Below, piece after piece: positions 21,941-30,088 of a DNA stretch of 30,241 nt (the first letter of the stretch is position 1; every line of letters starts with the position of its first letter). The position numbers and the translations under genes were made by a program. The notes below the pieces were generated by a model, which did not search any database, was not told the DNA's origin, and saw only the letters and a list, made by a program, of their open reading frames with translations. This stretch comes from Streptomyces fulvoviolaceus (lineage in GTDB: Bacteria > Actinomycetota > Actinomycetes > Streptomycetales > Streptomycetaceae): NCBI RefSeq assembly GCF_000718165.1, contig NZ_JOEY01000080.1, forward strand, positions 1 through 30,241, written 5' to 3'.

Positions 21941-23023
21941 TCAGTCGGGCGGGTCCGTCGGCTCGATGTGGTCCGTGCCCAGCTCCTTGAGGTACTTCAC
22001 CAGCTTGGGCGGACGGTACGGCGGGGAGAACTCGTCGTAGCGCTTCTTCGCGCTGCCGGCGAGATACTCCAGGCCGTCGAGGTGGTGGTCCTCCGGGTTC
22101 TCGGCGCGTCCGACGGGCCGATGCAGTGGCCGGGTCAGGCGGTACAGCTTGGTGCGGGAGTTGTGGAGCTCGCCCAGGGGACGGAACTCGCCCGTGCCGA
22201 GGGCGGCGGTGTCGAACTCCAGGTCGTACTCGACGGCCTTGGCGACCATCCACAGCAGGCCGAGGTCGGACAGTGCCGTGTCCTTGTAGCCGCCGCCGAC
22301 GTCGACGTGCACCCCGCTGAACCACACCTGCTTCAGCTCCTGGCCCTTCCTGACGGCGTCGGGCTGCTGGTGCCAGAGGGTCGGCTCGAAGGCGCGGCGC
22401 TTCTCGTCGATGGCGAGCGCGTGGAAGGCGCCCTGGACCCAGGTGCTCAGGGTGGTGTCGTGGAAGGCCCAGCGGCGGTTGACCCAGATGGCCAGCGGCT
22501 TGAGCATGCGCGGGCCCGGGACCGGGATGCCGAGGGAGCCCACCGTGTCCCACACGCCGACGAAGCGGATCTTCGCCTCGTGGGAGTGGGCCTCGCGGAA
22601 GCGGACCGAGGGCGGATCGTTCGGTGCCTTGCCCCGGTCGCGGTACAGGTCCCACGCCTCCTGGAGCAGACCCGCGTGTTCCGGGCGCAGGATCCCGGAG
22701 TTGCGGACCAGCCCGGCCAGACTGCGCGCGGTGTAGGCGCCCCGGCTGAATCCGAAGAAGTACAGCTCGTCACCCGGCTCGTAGTTCTTGACCAGGAACT
22801 GGTACGCCTGTCGCACCTTCTCCGACAGCCCCCAGCCGAGCGCGCCGCCCCGCAGCTTCTCCGACCACTTGGTGCCGACGCCGTCCAGATAACTCACCCG
22901 CTGTTCCGTGCCGTCGGCCGACACGGGGCGCACGGCCTCCGCGACCTTGGCCACATTGGTCCGGTACCGCTGATTCGCCACGTTCCACGTTCCGTCGCAG
23001 CAGACAACCAGACGTTTCGCCAT
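21941..23023 (-). CDS. DUF2235 alpha/beta hydrolase
   Basis: A 360-residue DUF2235 protein. The family has an alpha/beta hydrolase fold and includes Tle1-type phospholipase effectors of type VI secretion systems. It opens with KRLVVCCDGTWN, the family signature. The nucleophile is Ser in GFSRGAYTAR, the acid is probably the Asp of VGVWDTVGS, and the base the His of SGVHVDVGGGY. No signal peptide or membrane helix is seen, so it would act inside the cell or leave by an unknown route. Streptomyces have no T6SS, and some members may be intracellular lipases. ATG 23023 is nine bases after GGAGG. It is followed by the kinase gene and separated from the upstream amidase by a terminator-like hairpin. 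Confidence 0.88.
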   Translation of the reverse strand: MAKRLVVCCDGTWNVANQRYRTNVAKVAEAVRPVSADGTEQRVSYLDGVGTKWSEKLRGGALGWGLSEKVRQAYQFLVKNYEPGDELYFFGFSRGAYTARSLAGLVRNSGILRPEHAGLLQEAWDLYRDRGKAPNDPPSVRFREAHSHEAKIRFVGVWDTVGSLGIPVPGPRMLKPLAIWVNRRWAFHDTTLSTWVQGAFHALAIDEKRRAFEPTLWHQQPDAVRKGQELKQVWFSGVHVDVGGGYKDTALSDLGLLWMVAKAVEYDLEFDTAALGTGEFRPLGELHNSRTKLYRLTRPLHRPVGRAENPEDHHLDGLEYLAGSAKKRYDEFSPPYRPPKLVKYLKELGTDHIEPTDPPD

Positions 23024-23103
23024 GGCATCCCACCTCCTGGGAAGTCCCCCGACCCCTATGGAGAAGAGTCGGCAACCGCCCAGGAGATACACCCCGGACA
23101 CAG

Positions 23104-23143
23104 GTGGGCCCGGCACCGCGCCCTCCCGAAGTGCCGGGACCAC
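23104..23143 (-). terminator. Hairpin after the amidase gene
   Basis: Arms 23104-23116 and 23131-23143 pair over 12 of 13 positions (core CCCGGCAC / GTGCCGGG) with a 14-base loop. It begins ten bases after the amidase stop and should separate it from the DUF2235 gene. The remaining bases 23024-23103 show nothing clear. Confidence 0.65.
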
Positions 23144-23152
23144 AGGGTGCGT

Positions 23153-24097
23153 TCAGGCCACGACCGTGAACAACCCCGTCGTGTCGCCCAGCTTGCTGAG
23201 GGAGATCTTGCCCGGGATGCCGTTCGCGTCGTCCCCGGTGTAGCCGAGGTGGCGCTGCCACTTGGCGTAGGCGGCGATGGTCTTGGAGCCGAAGGAGCCG
23301 TCGCCCGCGTACGACTTGGCGAGGTAGCCCAGCTTGACCAGGGCCGCCTCGGTGAGGTTCGTGCCCGCCATGTAGCTGACGTGGCCCTGCTTGGCGCCGG
23401 GGTCGGTCTTCGAGGCCTTGACGAGACGGGACAGGTCGACGCGGGGCTTCTTGGCCGAGCCGGTGGGCTTGGTCGAGCCGGTGGGCTTGGTCGACTCGGT
23501 CTTGCCGGTCGTGGTCGCCAGCTGCTTCTTCACGTCGGCCCGGAAGTCGTCCATGTCGAAGCTCGGGTCGATCTTGCCGGGCTGGACCTCCTTGTGCCCG
23601 GCGATGGACTTCTCGCTCCAGCCGTGGGCCCGGCAGATGGCGGCGGCCCACAGCACGGCCTGCCGGTACTGCGCGTCCGGGTAGTCGTCCTTGCTGTTGC
23701 CGAGGTTCTCGATCTCCAGGCCGTACAGGACATCGTTGCCATCGGCGTTGGCCTGGTTGTCGTGGGGGAGCGCGGTCTCGTTGCGAAGCGCGTTGAGGAC
23801 GTCCAGGTCGACGGAGCCGGCGTGGTTGGCGCGGCCGTGGCCGATCATCCACAGGCCGGCGGTCTTGCCCAGCCAGGCGTGGCACAGCGGGCCGGGGAGG
23901 TCGGATCTGCCCTTGTAGCAGAGCTCCTTGTCGTTGTGTCCGCCGGTGTGGTGGATCAGTACACCGATGACGGGACCGAAGCTCTTGCCGGTCGCCGCTT
24001 CGCGGTTGTGGGTCTTCCAGCCGGAGTGCTCGTGCACGGTGAGGCCCTCGGCCTTCAGGGCGGCGAGCATCTTCGCGGCGGACAAGGGGGTGGCCAT
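23153..24097 (-). CDS. N-acetylmuramoyl-L-alanine amidase, endolysin-like
   Basis: A 314-residue amidase-2/PGRP-type Zn enzyme that cuts the bond between muramic acid and the stem peptide. Zn ligands are probably H49 or H50 in IHHTGG and H168 in AGHKEVQPGKIDP, where K175 and D177 are also conserved. A Lys/Thr/Ser linker with KPTGS repeats leads to a C-terminal peptidoglycan-binding domain (LTEAALVKLGYLAKSY, FGSKTIAAYAKWQRHLGYTG). There is no signal peptide, which is the layout of phage endolysins rather than of secreted housekeeping amidases. ATG 24097 is eight bases after GAAAGGA. That ribosome site is part of a small hairpin (GTCCT-TTC-AGGAC, 24105-24117) and could be masked. No other phage gene is nearby. 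Confidence 0.88.
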   Translation of the reverse strand: MATPLSAAKMLAALKAEGLTVHEHSGWKTHNREAATGKSFGPVIGVLIHHTGGHNDKELCYKGRSDLPGPLCHAWLGKTAGLWMIGHGRANHAGSVDLDVLNALRNETALPHDNQANADGNDVLYGLEIENLGNSKDDYPDAQYRQAVLWAAAICRAHGWSEKSIAGHKEVQPGKIDPSFDMDDFRADVKKQLATTTGKTESTKPTGSTKPTGSAKKPRVDLSRLVKASKTDPGAKQGHVSYMAGTNLTEAALVKLGYLAKSYAGDGSFGSKTIAAYAKWQRHLGYTGDDANGIPGKISLSKLGDTTGLFTVVA

Positions 24098-24197
24098 GGC
24101 GGCGGTCCTTTCAGGACGGTGCGTCAAGTGGTCGTAGAGGCAAGGGGGTACGGCGTCCGCCCGGAAGCGGGACCGCCGCGTACTGCTCATGATCGTG

Positions 24198-24227
24198 GCA
24201 ATAGCGCCCCCGCGGGGAGAATTTGAA
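24198..24227 (-). promoter_or_regulatory. Candidate amidase promoter with palindrome in spacer
   Basis: On the minus strand TTCAAA (24227-24222) and TATTGC (24203-24198) are 18 bases apart. The spacer holds the perfect palindrome CCCCGCGGGG (24207-24216). AAGTGGTC also occurs in opposite orientations at 24126-24133 and 24233-24240, flanking the promoter. These are candidate regulator sites. Confidence 0.35.
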
Positions 24228-24374
24228 CACTTGACCACTTCCGCCGTACGACGGCCCTGGTCATGGGTCCATGGTCGCCTCGACGGGTCCGGCCGGACAT
24301 GAGCACTTCTACTTATCCGCGAGGTGGCGCGCACTCAGCCGACACGGGTGACATGAGTGGCCAGAACCTGACGG

Positions 24375-24427
24375 TAGGTGAACCGGGTGAGTCCATAACT
24401 CCCCTGCACCTACGGCGAGTTCACCTA
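24375..24427. promoter_or_regulatory. Long-spaced inverted repeat TAGGTGAAC upstream of DUF574 gene
   Basis: TAGGTGAAC (24375-24383) and its exact reverse complement (24419-24427) flank 35 bases; a third partial copy, CACCTA, lies at 24407-24412. The same 9-mer overlaps the candidate symporter promoter (3109-3117). It is probably the binding site of one regulator. The remaining bases of the 375-base gap 24098-24472 show only the amidase promoter described separately. Confidence 0.5.
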
Positions 24428-24472
24428 GGTTGGGAGCTCTGATCATCCCCACCACCCACAGGAGGACCAGCC

Positions 24473-25300
24473 GTGTCGGACTCCCCTCTCCCCCTCGACG
24501 CCGCCGAAGAGACAAGGGCCCGGATCGACACCACCAAGCCGCACTCGGCCCGTTTCTGGAACTACTTCGTCGGCGGCAAGGACAACTACGAGGTCGACCG
24601 GGAGATCGGGGACCACATCAAGGAGATCTTCCCCGGCCTCGTCGACGTGGCGCTCACCAGCCGGCAGTTCCTGGGACGGGCCGTCGCTTACCTCGCCGGC
24701 GAGCAGGGCATACGACAGTTCCTCGACGTCGGCACCGGTCTGCCCACCGCCGACAACACGCACGAGGTGGCCCAGCGCGTGGCCCCGGACGCCCGGATCG
24801 TGTACGTCGACAACGACCCCATCGTCCTGGCCCACGCCAACGCCCTGCTCACCAGCACCCCCGAGGGGCGGACCGCCTACCTGGACGCCGACCTCTACGA
24901 CCCCGAGGCCGTCCTGCGGGCGGCGTCCGGCACCCTCGACTTCTCCGAGCCCATCGCGCTGATGATCCTCAACACGCTCGGCCATGTCGCCGACCACGAC
25001 CAGGCGCGCGACCTCGTCGGCCGACTCGTGGCGGGTCTCCCCTCGGGCAGCCACCTGGTGATCAGCGACAGCACGGCCACCAGCGAGGGCATGATCGCCG
25101 CCTCGGAGGCGTACAACGCGAGCGGCGCGGTGCCGTACTACGTGCGCAGCATCGGGGAGATCGCCGGGTTCTTCGACGGTCTCGACCTGGTCGACCCCGG
25201 CGTCGTCCAGGTCACCGAGTGGCGTCCCGACGACGCCGACGGCCCCGGTGCGGCCGAAGTTGCCGTGGACGCCTACTGCGGAGTGGGCCGCAAGGCCTGA
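24473..25300 (+). CDS. DUF574-type SAM-dependent methyltransferase
   Basis: A 275-residue class I SAM-dependent methyltransferase of the actinobacterial DUF574 family. The N-terminal marks are ARIDTTKPHSARFWNYFVGG and KDNYEVDREIG. The SAM site is FLDVGTGLPTADNTHEVAQ with the acidic end of strand 2 in VYVDNDPIVLAHA, then DADLYDP. The substrate is unknown. Streptomyces carry many copies, often beside XRE/DUF397 genes or regulators. GTG 24473 follows AGGAGG by a normal distance. It converges with the winged-helix gene with ten bases between stops. Confidence 0.9.
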   Translation: MSDSPLPLDAAEETRARIDTTKPHSARFWNYFVGGKDNYEVDREIGDHIKEIFPGLVDVALTSRQFLGRAVAYLAGEQGIRQFLDVGTGLPTADNTHEVAQRVAPDARIVYVDNDPIVLAHANALLTSTPEGRTAYLDADLYDPEAVLRAASGTLDFSEPIALMILNTLGHVADHDQARDLVGRLVAGLPSGSHLVISDSTATSEGMIAASEAYNASGAVPYYVRSIGEIAGFFDGLDLVDPGVVQVTEWRPDDADGPGAAEVAVDAYCGVGRKA

Positions 25301-25310
25301 CCCACCCGGG

Positions 25311-25711
25311 TCACGAGCCCGGGGCGACGAGCCGGTAGCCGACCCCGCGCACCGTCTCGATCAGCCCCGGCATCCGCAACTTGGCGCGCAGGGAGGCGAC
25401 ATGGACCTCCAGGGTGCGTCCGATGCCCTCCCAGCTCGTCCGCCACACCCCGCTGATGAGCTGCTCCCGGCGGAACACCACGCCGGGTCGCTGCGCGAGC
25501 AGGACGCGGAGGTCGAACTCCTCGCGGGTGAGCTGGACGACCGCACCGTCCACGCTGTCGCTGAGGACTCCCCTTCGGTGGTCTCCGCCCGGATGCCGAA
25601 CACCACCCGCAGCGTGGTCCGACGGTGCGAACTCCCGCCTCGCATACGCAGGATCAGCCCCGCCGGCCCCGACACCGACGGAACGGGAACGGCCACCAGC
25701 TCAGTGTTCAT
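25311..25711 (-). pseudogene. OmpR-type winged-helix protein with one-base frameshift
   Basis: A small stand-alone winged-helix gene in two frames. From ATG 25711, after GGTGGAG, the first frame gives NTELVAVPVPSVSGPAGLIL and reaches FGIRAETTEG. The second frame gives DSVDGAVVQLTREEFDLRVL, RREQLISGVW and LIETVRGVGYRLV, the DNA-binding domain of OmpR/PhoB-type proteins. Adding one G to the GGGG run at 25570-25573 joins them as TEGGVLSDSVDG, giving a 133-residue protein. It has no receiver domain, which is usual for this Streptomyces type. The homopolymer makes a sequencing error or a recent mutation equally likely. It lies 51 bases after the SARP gene on the same strand and could be co-transcribed. 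Confidence 0.7.
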
Positions 25712-25762
25712 CGACGCCACTCCACCTGCTCCCACCGTGGCCCCGCGCCCCGGCACTGTCCG

Positions 25763-28654
25763 CTACAGGGCGCGGCGAGGCGGGAAGGTTGAACGGCGGG
25801 CGTTGCGCACATCGAGGACGGCCTGGAACTGAGCGTGTGCCTCGCCGACGCGGCCGGTCGCCAGGTAGGCGTGGCCCAGGCGGCTGCGGATGTCCATCTC
25901 CAGCCAGTCGTAGCTGGGGTCGGTGAGGGGGTTCAGCAACTGGTGCTGGAGGAGGGCCTGATGATGGAGGGCTATGGCCGCGGCCGGGTCCCCCTGGCCC
26001 TGTTCCGCCGTGCCGAGCCGGGTCAGGCTGCGCGCGCAGAGGAAGGTGTCCCCGACCTGCTCACCCAGCTCGACCGCCTGACGGAACCGGCGCTTGGCCT
26101 CGCCGTAGTGGCCGAGGAGGAGGTGGGCGTCGGCGGCGCAGGTCAGGGTCCTGCCCAGGACGCGCGGTCTGCCGTCCGTCTCCGCGTGGGTCTGGGCGAA
26201 GGCGAAGCAGGCCAGCGCCTCCTCGTTCCGTCCCGCGAACTGGTGGGCGAGGCCGAGGATGACGAGTCCCATCGAGGTGACCCAGTCGTTGCGCAGCCGC
26301 CGGGACAGGTCCACCGCCGCGGTGGCATGGGTGATCGCCAGGGCGCCCTCGCCCACACTCAGGTCGATGGCCCCGAGCAGGGCGAGAGACCGGGCCTCCT
26401 CCAACGGGTCGGTGCGGTGTCGGAGGAGGTCGAGCGCCTCGGTGACGCTGGTGCGGGCGAGCCGGTACCGGCCGTCGTGCACGCCGGTGTAGGCCTGGCA
26501 GTTCCGCACCGAGGTGGCCATGCGCCGGTCGCCGGCCTCGTCCACGTGCGCGAGTGCGATCTCCAGAGCCGTCTGGGACTCGTGGTAGCGGCCCTGCCGT
26601 ACGAAGTAGTCGCACAGGGCCTCGGCGAGCCAGCAGGCGTAGTCGGCTTCGCCGGCGGCTGCGGCGTACCCGACCACGTCGGCGAGTTCCCCGCCGGCCT
26701 CGTCCAGCCAGCTCTCCGCCTCCTGCCAGTCGGTGAAGGGCACTTCGCCGGGGCGGGGTCCGGTGGGAAAGCCGGCGGATCCCCAGTCACTGGTGAACCG
26801 GGCTGCGTCCAGGAACAGTTGGAGGGCGGCCCTGCGCGCTACGGCGGCCTCGGCGGGCGTGGCCTCCGCGAGGCGGCGCGCGTGCACCCGTACGAGATCG
26901 TGGAACCGGTAGCGGCCCGGCCGAGGCTCCTGCAGCAGGCTCGTGTCGACCAGGCTTTCCAGGATCCGCTCGGTGTCCCGGGCCGTCCGGTCCAGCAGGG
27001 CCGCCGACGTCAGCGCGTCGAACTCGACCGTCGGCGCCAGGCCCAACGCGCGGAACCCGCGCTGCTGTTCGGGCGCGAGCTGGTCGTACGACAGCCGGAA
27101 GGCCGTCTCCACGCTGCGGTCCCCGACGCTCAGCTCGCCGAGCCGGTGCTCGTCGACGGCCATGCGGCCCACCAGGTACTCGACCGTCCAGGCGCCGCGG
27201 TTCTGCAGCCGAGACCCGGCGATGCGCAGTGCCAGCGGCAGCCCGTCGCACAGTCCGGTCAGCTGCCGCGCCGCCTCCGGCTCCCGGCTCGCGCGCTCCT
27301 CTCCGATGAGGTGCGTCAGCAGGGAGACCGCATCTCCGCTCGCCAGCGGCTCCAGGGTGATCCGCCGGTCGGCGTCCAGTTCGGCCAGCCGCCGCCGGCC
27401 GGCCACCAGTACCCGGCTTCCCCCTCCGGCGGGCAGCAGCGGCCGTATCTGGTCGGCGTCCAGGGCGTCGTCCAGGACGAGGAGCAGTCGTAGCGGACTG
27501 GTCGCCGCACGCCAGACGGCGGTGAGTTCGTCGAGGTCGCTCGGCAGCTCGCCCTGGGCCGCGCCGAGCGAGCGCAGCAGCCGCTGCAGTGCCCGCTCCG
27601 GCGACTGGCGGCGCTGCGTGCTGTGCGCGCGCAGGTCGACGAACAGGCAGCCGTCCGGGTGGTCGGCGCTGAGCTCACGGGCCGCGCGGACGACGAGCGC
27701 GGTCTTGCCGACCCCGGCCGTGCCGTCGACCGTCACGACCGACACGGATCCGGGCGCGGACGGCGCGACGAGCTGGGCGAGTTCGGCCTCCCGTCCGATC
27801 AAGTGGCCCGAGTCTCCCGGCAGTTCGTTGACGGTACGACGGGTCCGGCGCCGGGCGTGGGGTGTTGAGCCGGTGCCGAGGAGGCGTGCGTCGTCCCGGC
27901 GCAGCACCGCTTCGTGGACGCGGCGGAGTTCGGGCCCGGGATCGACGCCGAGTTCGTCGGCCAGGCGCTCGCTCATGTCCTGGTAGACCTTCAGCGCCTC
28001 CGCCTGGCGCTCGCTGCCGTACAGGGCGCGCATACGCAGGATCGTGAGGGACTCGTCGTAGGGACTGGAGGCCGACAGGGCGGCGAGTTCGTCGAGGGCG
28101 TCGGTGAACCGGCCGAGCGGGACCAGGCATTCGAGCCGGGCCACGCGCACCTGGCGCAGCCGCTCCGACAGCCGCTGCCGTTCCACGTCGGCGAAGGGGC
28201 CGGGGAGACCGGCCAAAGGATCACCGCGAAACAGGCCGAGCGCCTTGGAAAACCGGTCCAGCGCGGTGGTCAGATCGCCGGCCTCCTTCGCGCGCCGAGC
28301 GCCGTCGAACTCCTCGGCCAGCTCCGTCACATCGAGCCGGACGCCGTCGGCGACGAAGCGGTAGCCGCCCTGTCCGCTGCGGATCACGGACGCCGTCTGC
28401 GCGGCGGGATCGAGCGCTCTCCGCAGTGCGTAGACATAGCTCGGCAGGACGCTCCGCCCGGATTTCGGAGGATTTTCCCCCCAGATTCCGTCGAGCAACT
28501 GCTCATGGGTCACCAGGATGCCGGGACGGAGTGCCAGCGCGGCCAGTACGGCCTGCCGCCGCACCGGCCCCAGGTCCAGTGCCGTACTTCCGCGCCACGC
28601 CCGCACCGGTCCGAGCAGCGCGAGCCGCAGCTCGTGCGGAGATCCCCCGTTCAC
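25763..28654 (-). CDS. SARP-type regulator: winged helix, BTAD, NB-ARC, TPR
   Basis: A 963-residue large SARP of AfsR type. An OmpR-like winged helix (about 8-95; LRLALLGPVRAWRG, LPSYVYALRRAL, GGYRFVA) is followed by the bacterial transcription activator domain (about 100-255; DRFSKALGLFRGDPLAGLP, RMRALYGSERQAEALKVY). The NB-ARC ATPase has Walker A GTAGVGKT (311-318), Walker B LLLVLDD (390-396) and CDGLPLALRIAG. The last 350 residues are TPR-like. Such proteins activate secondary-metabolite genes at direct repeats near -35. GTG 28654 is six bases after GGAGG, and that site sits in the loop of a hairpin (28656-28671). It is divergent from the TPR gene at 28851. No biosynthetic cluster is visible in the window. 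Confidence 0.92.
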   Translation of the reverse strand: MNGGSPHELRLALLGPVRAWRGSTALDLGPVRRQAVLAALALRPGILVTHEQLLDGIWGENPPKSGRSVLPSYVYALRRALDPAAQTASVIRSGQGGYRFVADGVRLDVTELAEEFDGARRAKEAGDLTTALDRFSKALGLFRGDPLAGLPGPFADVERQRLSERLRQVRVARLECLVPLGRFTDALDELAALSASSPYDESLTILRMRALYGSERQAEALKVYQDMSERLADELGVDPGPELRRVHEAVLRRDDARLLGTGSTPHARRRTRRTVNELPGDSGHLIGREAELAQLVAPSAPGSVSVVTVDGTAGVGKTALVVRAARELSADHPDGCLFVDLRAHSTQRRQSPERALQRLLRSLGAAQGELPSDLDELTAVWRAATSPLRLLLVLDDALDADQIRPLLPAGGGSRVLVAGRRRLAELDADRRITLEPLASGDAVSLLTHLIGEERASREPEAARQLTGLCDGLPLALRIAGSRLQNRGAWTVEYLVGRMAVDEHRLGELSVGDRSVETAFRLSYDQLAPEQQRGFRALGLAPTVEFDALTSAALLDRTARDTERILESLVDTSLLQEPRPGRYRFHDLVRVHARRLAEATPAEAAVARRAALQLFLDAARFTSDWGSAGFPTGPRPGEVPFTDWQEAESWLDEAGGELADVVGYAAAAGEADYACWLAEALCDYFVRQGRYHESQTALEIALAHVDEAGDRRMATSVRNCQAYTGVHDGRYRLARTSVTEALDLLRHRTDPLEEARSLALLGAIDLSVGEGALAITHATAAVDLSRRLRNDWVTSMGLVILGLAHQFAGRNEEALACFAFAQTHAETDGRPRVLGRTLTCAADAHLLLGHYGEAKRRFRQAVELGEQVGDTFLCARSLTRLGTAEQGQGDPAAAIALHHQALLQHQLLNPLTDPSYDWLEMDIRSRLGHAYLATGRVGEAHAQFQAVLDVRNARRSTFPPRRAL

Positions 28655-28655
28655 C

Positions 28656-28671
28656 CGAAGCCTCCGCTTCG
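28656..28671 (-). promoter_or_regulatory. Hairpin presenting the SARP ribosome binding site
   Basis: CGAAGC and GCTTCG pair around GGAG, so the first bases of the GGAGG ribosome site form the tetraloop and its last G starts the stem, two bases upstream of the start codon. The structure could hinder or expose initiation. The 196-base gap around it also holds an A/T-richer patch (28678-28703) that probably contains the SARP promoter. Confidence 0.5.
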
Positions 28672-28726
28672 CCGCGCATCATCGAAATTTCATCTGCATT
28701 GCAGCGCCTCCCCTGACGGTTTGCAA

Positions 28727-28831
28727 GTGCCCATTGAGAACGTCCGGCGGCGGCTGAGCGAGGGGAGAGCCGCCGCCGGATGCATGGAGGCGCGACGCGT
28801 GAAGAAGGGCGTCGTTCCCATGAGCAACTGA
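28727..28831 (+). CDS. Possible 34-residue small ORF
   Basis: GTG 28727 to TGA 28831 encodes 34 residues: a basic stretch (ENVRRRLSEGR), one cysteine, then MEARRVKKGVVPMSN. About 85 percent of its codons end in G or C, like real genes here, although it lies in a promoter gap. It has no signal peptide and no good ribosome site; an internal ATG at 28784 would give only 15 residues. It ends 19 bases before the TPR gene. It could be a leader ORF, a peptide partner of the TPR protein or chance. Confidence 0.25.
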   Translation: MPIENVRRRLSEGRAAAGCMEARRVKKGVVPMSN

Positions 28832-28850
28832 GATCGAGATACGAGGTGTG

Positions 28851-29843
28851 ATGACAGAGGTTGTGTACGCGCAGGCGGTCGACCCCGCGGTGGAACAGGC
28901 ACACGCGCACGTCCTGGCCCTGTTCCGCGAGGACCCCGCCTCCTACCCCGCCGGCCTGGACGGGGTGTGCCGCGCGGCCCGGGACCGGCTCGGCGCGATG
29001 CCGGTCCTGGACCCCCGGGATCCGGGCGCCTGGGCGTCGTACGAACTGATCACGACGGACGTGCAGACACTCCTCGCCTACCTGCGCCTGACCGGTGTCC
29101 CGAGCGGCGAGCCGGAGTCGTTCCGGTCCTTGCTGATCCGCGTCCTGCGCTACCTCCACGAAGCCGACGAGGGGAAGCTCGGCGTCCTGCTGGCGGAGGC
29201 CGTCCATCGGGACTGGGCGGCGCGGTGGGGGGAGTCGCACCCCCACACACTCGAGGCGGCCGAACGACTCGCCGCGTGTCTGCACGCACAGGGCGATTCG
29301 GAACAGGCCAGGCCGCTGTTCGAGAGGGTTCTCGGTTCGCGCGCGGAGAAACTGGGTGCCGACGATCCCGCCACGCTCCTCGCGGCCTGCCACCTGGGCG
29401 CGTGCCTCAACCAACTCGCGGAGTTCCAGGCGGCACTGCGGCTGAACAACGACACCGTATGGCGATGCGAGCGACGCCTCGGCAAGTACGACGGCACGGC
29501 GATCCTGGCCATGGGGAACCTCGCGGGAAGCCTGTTCGGGCTGGGGGAGCACCGGATGGCGCTGACGATGTACCGGGACATCGCGCAACGCCTCAGGCGA
29601 GTGTCCGGCGACAACTCCCTGGTGACGCTGGCCGCGGAGGCGAACGTCGCCGTCACCCTGCATCAGCTGGGGGACCACGAAGCCGCACGTGGCGTCAACG
29701 CCGACCTGCTGCCGCGGTTCGAGGAGGCGGCCGGGAAGGACTACTCGGGTACGAAACTGACGCGCAGGCGTCTGGAGAAGAACCTCCGGGCACTGGGGCG
29801 GGTGGAGGCCGATGAAGTCCGCGGGGGAATCCCGCAGTTCTGA
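28851..29843 (+). CDS. TPR-repeat protein
   Basis: A 330-residue soluble helical protein. Residues 1-110 are a helical region without clear motif; about 115-300 contains kinesin-light-chain-like TPRs (HPHTLEAAERLAACLHAQGD, DPATLLAACHLGACLNQL, LVTLAAEANVAVTLHQLGD), with a basic C-terminus (TKLTRRRLEKNLRAL). There is no ATPase or DNA-binding domain. It probably binds a protein or peptide partner. The divergent SARP has its own TPR region, so a shared complex is possible but unproven. ATG 28851 lies four bases after GAGG; GTG 28848 is also in frame. The stop is nine bases from the convergent cold-shock-like gene. Confidence 0.75.
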   Translation: MTEVVYAQAVDPAVEQAHAHVLALFREDPASYPAGLDGVCRAARDRLGAMPVLDPRDPGAWASYELITTDVQTLLAYLRLTGVPSGEPESFRSLLIRVLRYLHEADEGKLGVLLAEAVHRDWAARWGESHPHTLEAAERLAACLHAQGDSEQARPLFERVLGSRAEKLGADDPATLLAACHLGACLNQLAEFQAALRLNNDTVWRCERRLGKYDGTAILAMGNLAGSLFGLGEHRMALTMYRDIAQRLRRVSGDNSLVTLAAEANVAVTLHQLGDHEAARGVNADLLPRFEEAAGKDYSGTKLTRRRLEKNLRALGRVEADEVRGGIPQF

Positions 29844-29852
29844 TCGGTGATG

Positions 29853-30077
29853 TCAGGCGGGTCGGGGCACGATGCTGACCGCGCGGAAGGTGTACCCGTC
29901 CTGCTTGAATCCGAGAGCCTCCCACTCGATCTCCACCCGCTGCCCGGGCGACAGCGTCCGGAACCCGTCCATCTGGATGTCGGAGTAGTGCCCGAAGCAG
30001 CCACCGGGGGTCTCGGGGGAGTCGAGCACGCCCCAGCCTTCCTCTTCGTACCAGTCGCGGACGGTTGCGATCACCAT
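29853..30077 (-). CDS. Cold-shock-domain-like protein
   Basis: A 74-residue small beta-barrel protein of the actinobacterial CSD-like type. It opens VIATVRDWYEEEGWGVLDSP, matching the KGxGF region of CspA with EGWGVL, and continues PGGCFGHYSDIQ in place of the VFVHFS motif and a typical GQRVEIEWEA strand. It may bind single-stranded nucleic acid, though the RNP aromatic residues are only partly kept. ATG 30077 has no Shine-Dalgarno sequence and may be leaderless; GTG 30074 is the next codon. The terminator of the upstream gene lies 12 bases before its start, so its promoter must overlap that hairpin or the start is downstream. Confidence 0.8.
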   Translation of the reverse strand: MVIATVRDWYEEEGWGVLDSPETPGGCFGHYSDIQMDGFRTLSPGQRVEIEWEALGFKQDGYTFRAVSIVPRPA

Positions 30078-30088
30078 GGGGGAACTTT

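Noticed and set aside
23153..24097. Prophage, suggested by the endolysin-like amidase
   Set aside because: No integrase, holin, capsid, tail, attachment site or tRNA is seen within reach. The flanking genes are ordinary Streptomyces chromosomal genes.
24419..24429. GTTCACCTAGG as a PhoP (PHO) box
   Set aside because: It fits a single 11-bp PHO unit, but no second direct unit lies at the required 11-bp spacing, here or at 3109. A two-unit box is needed.
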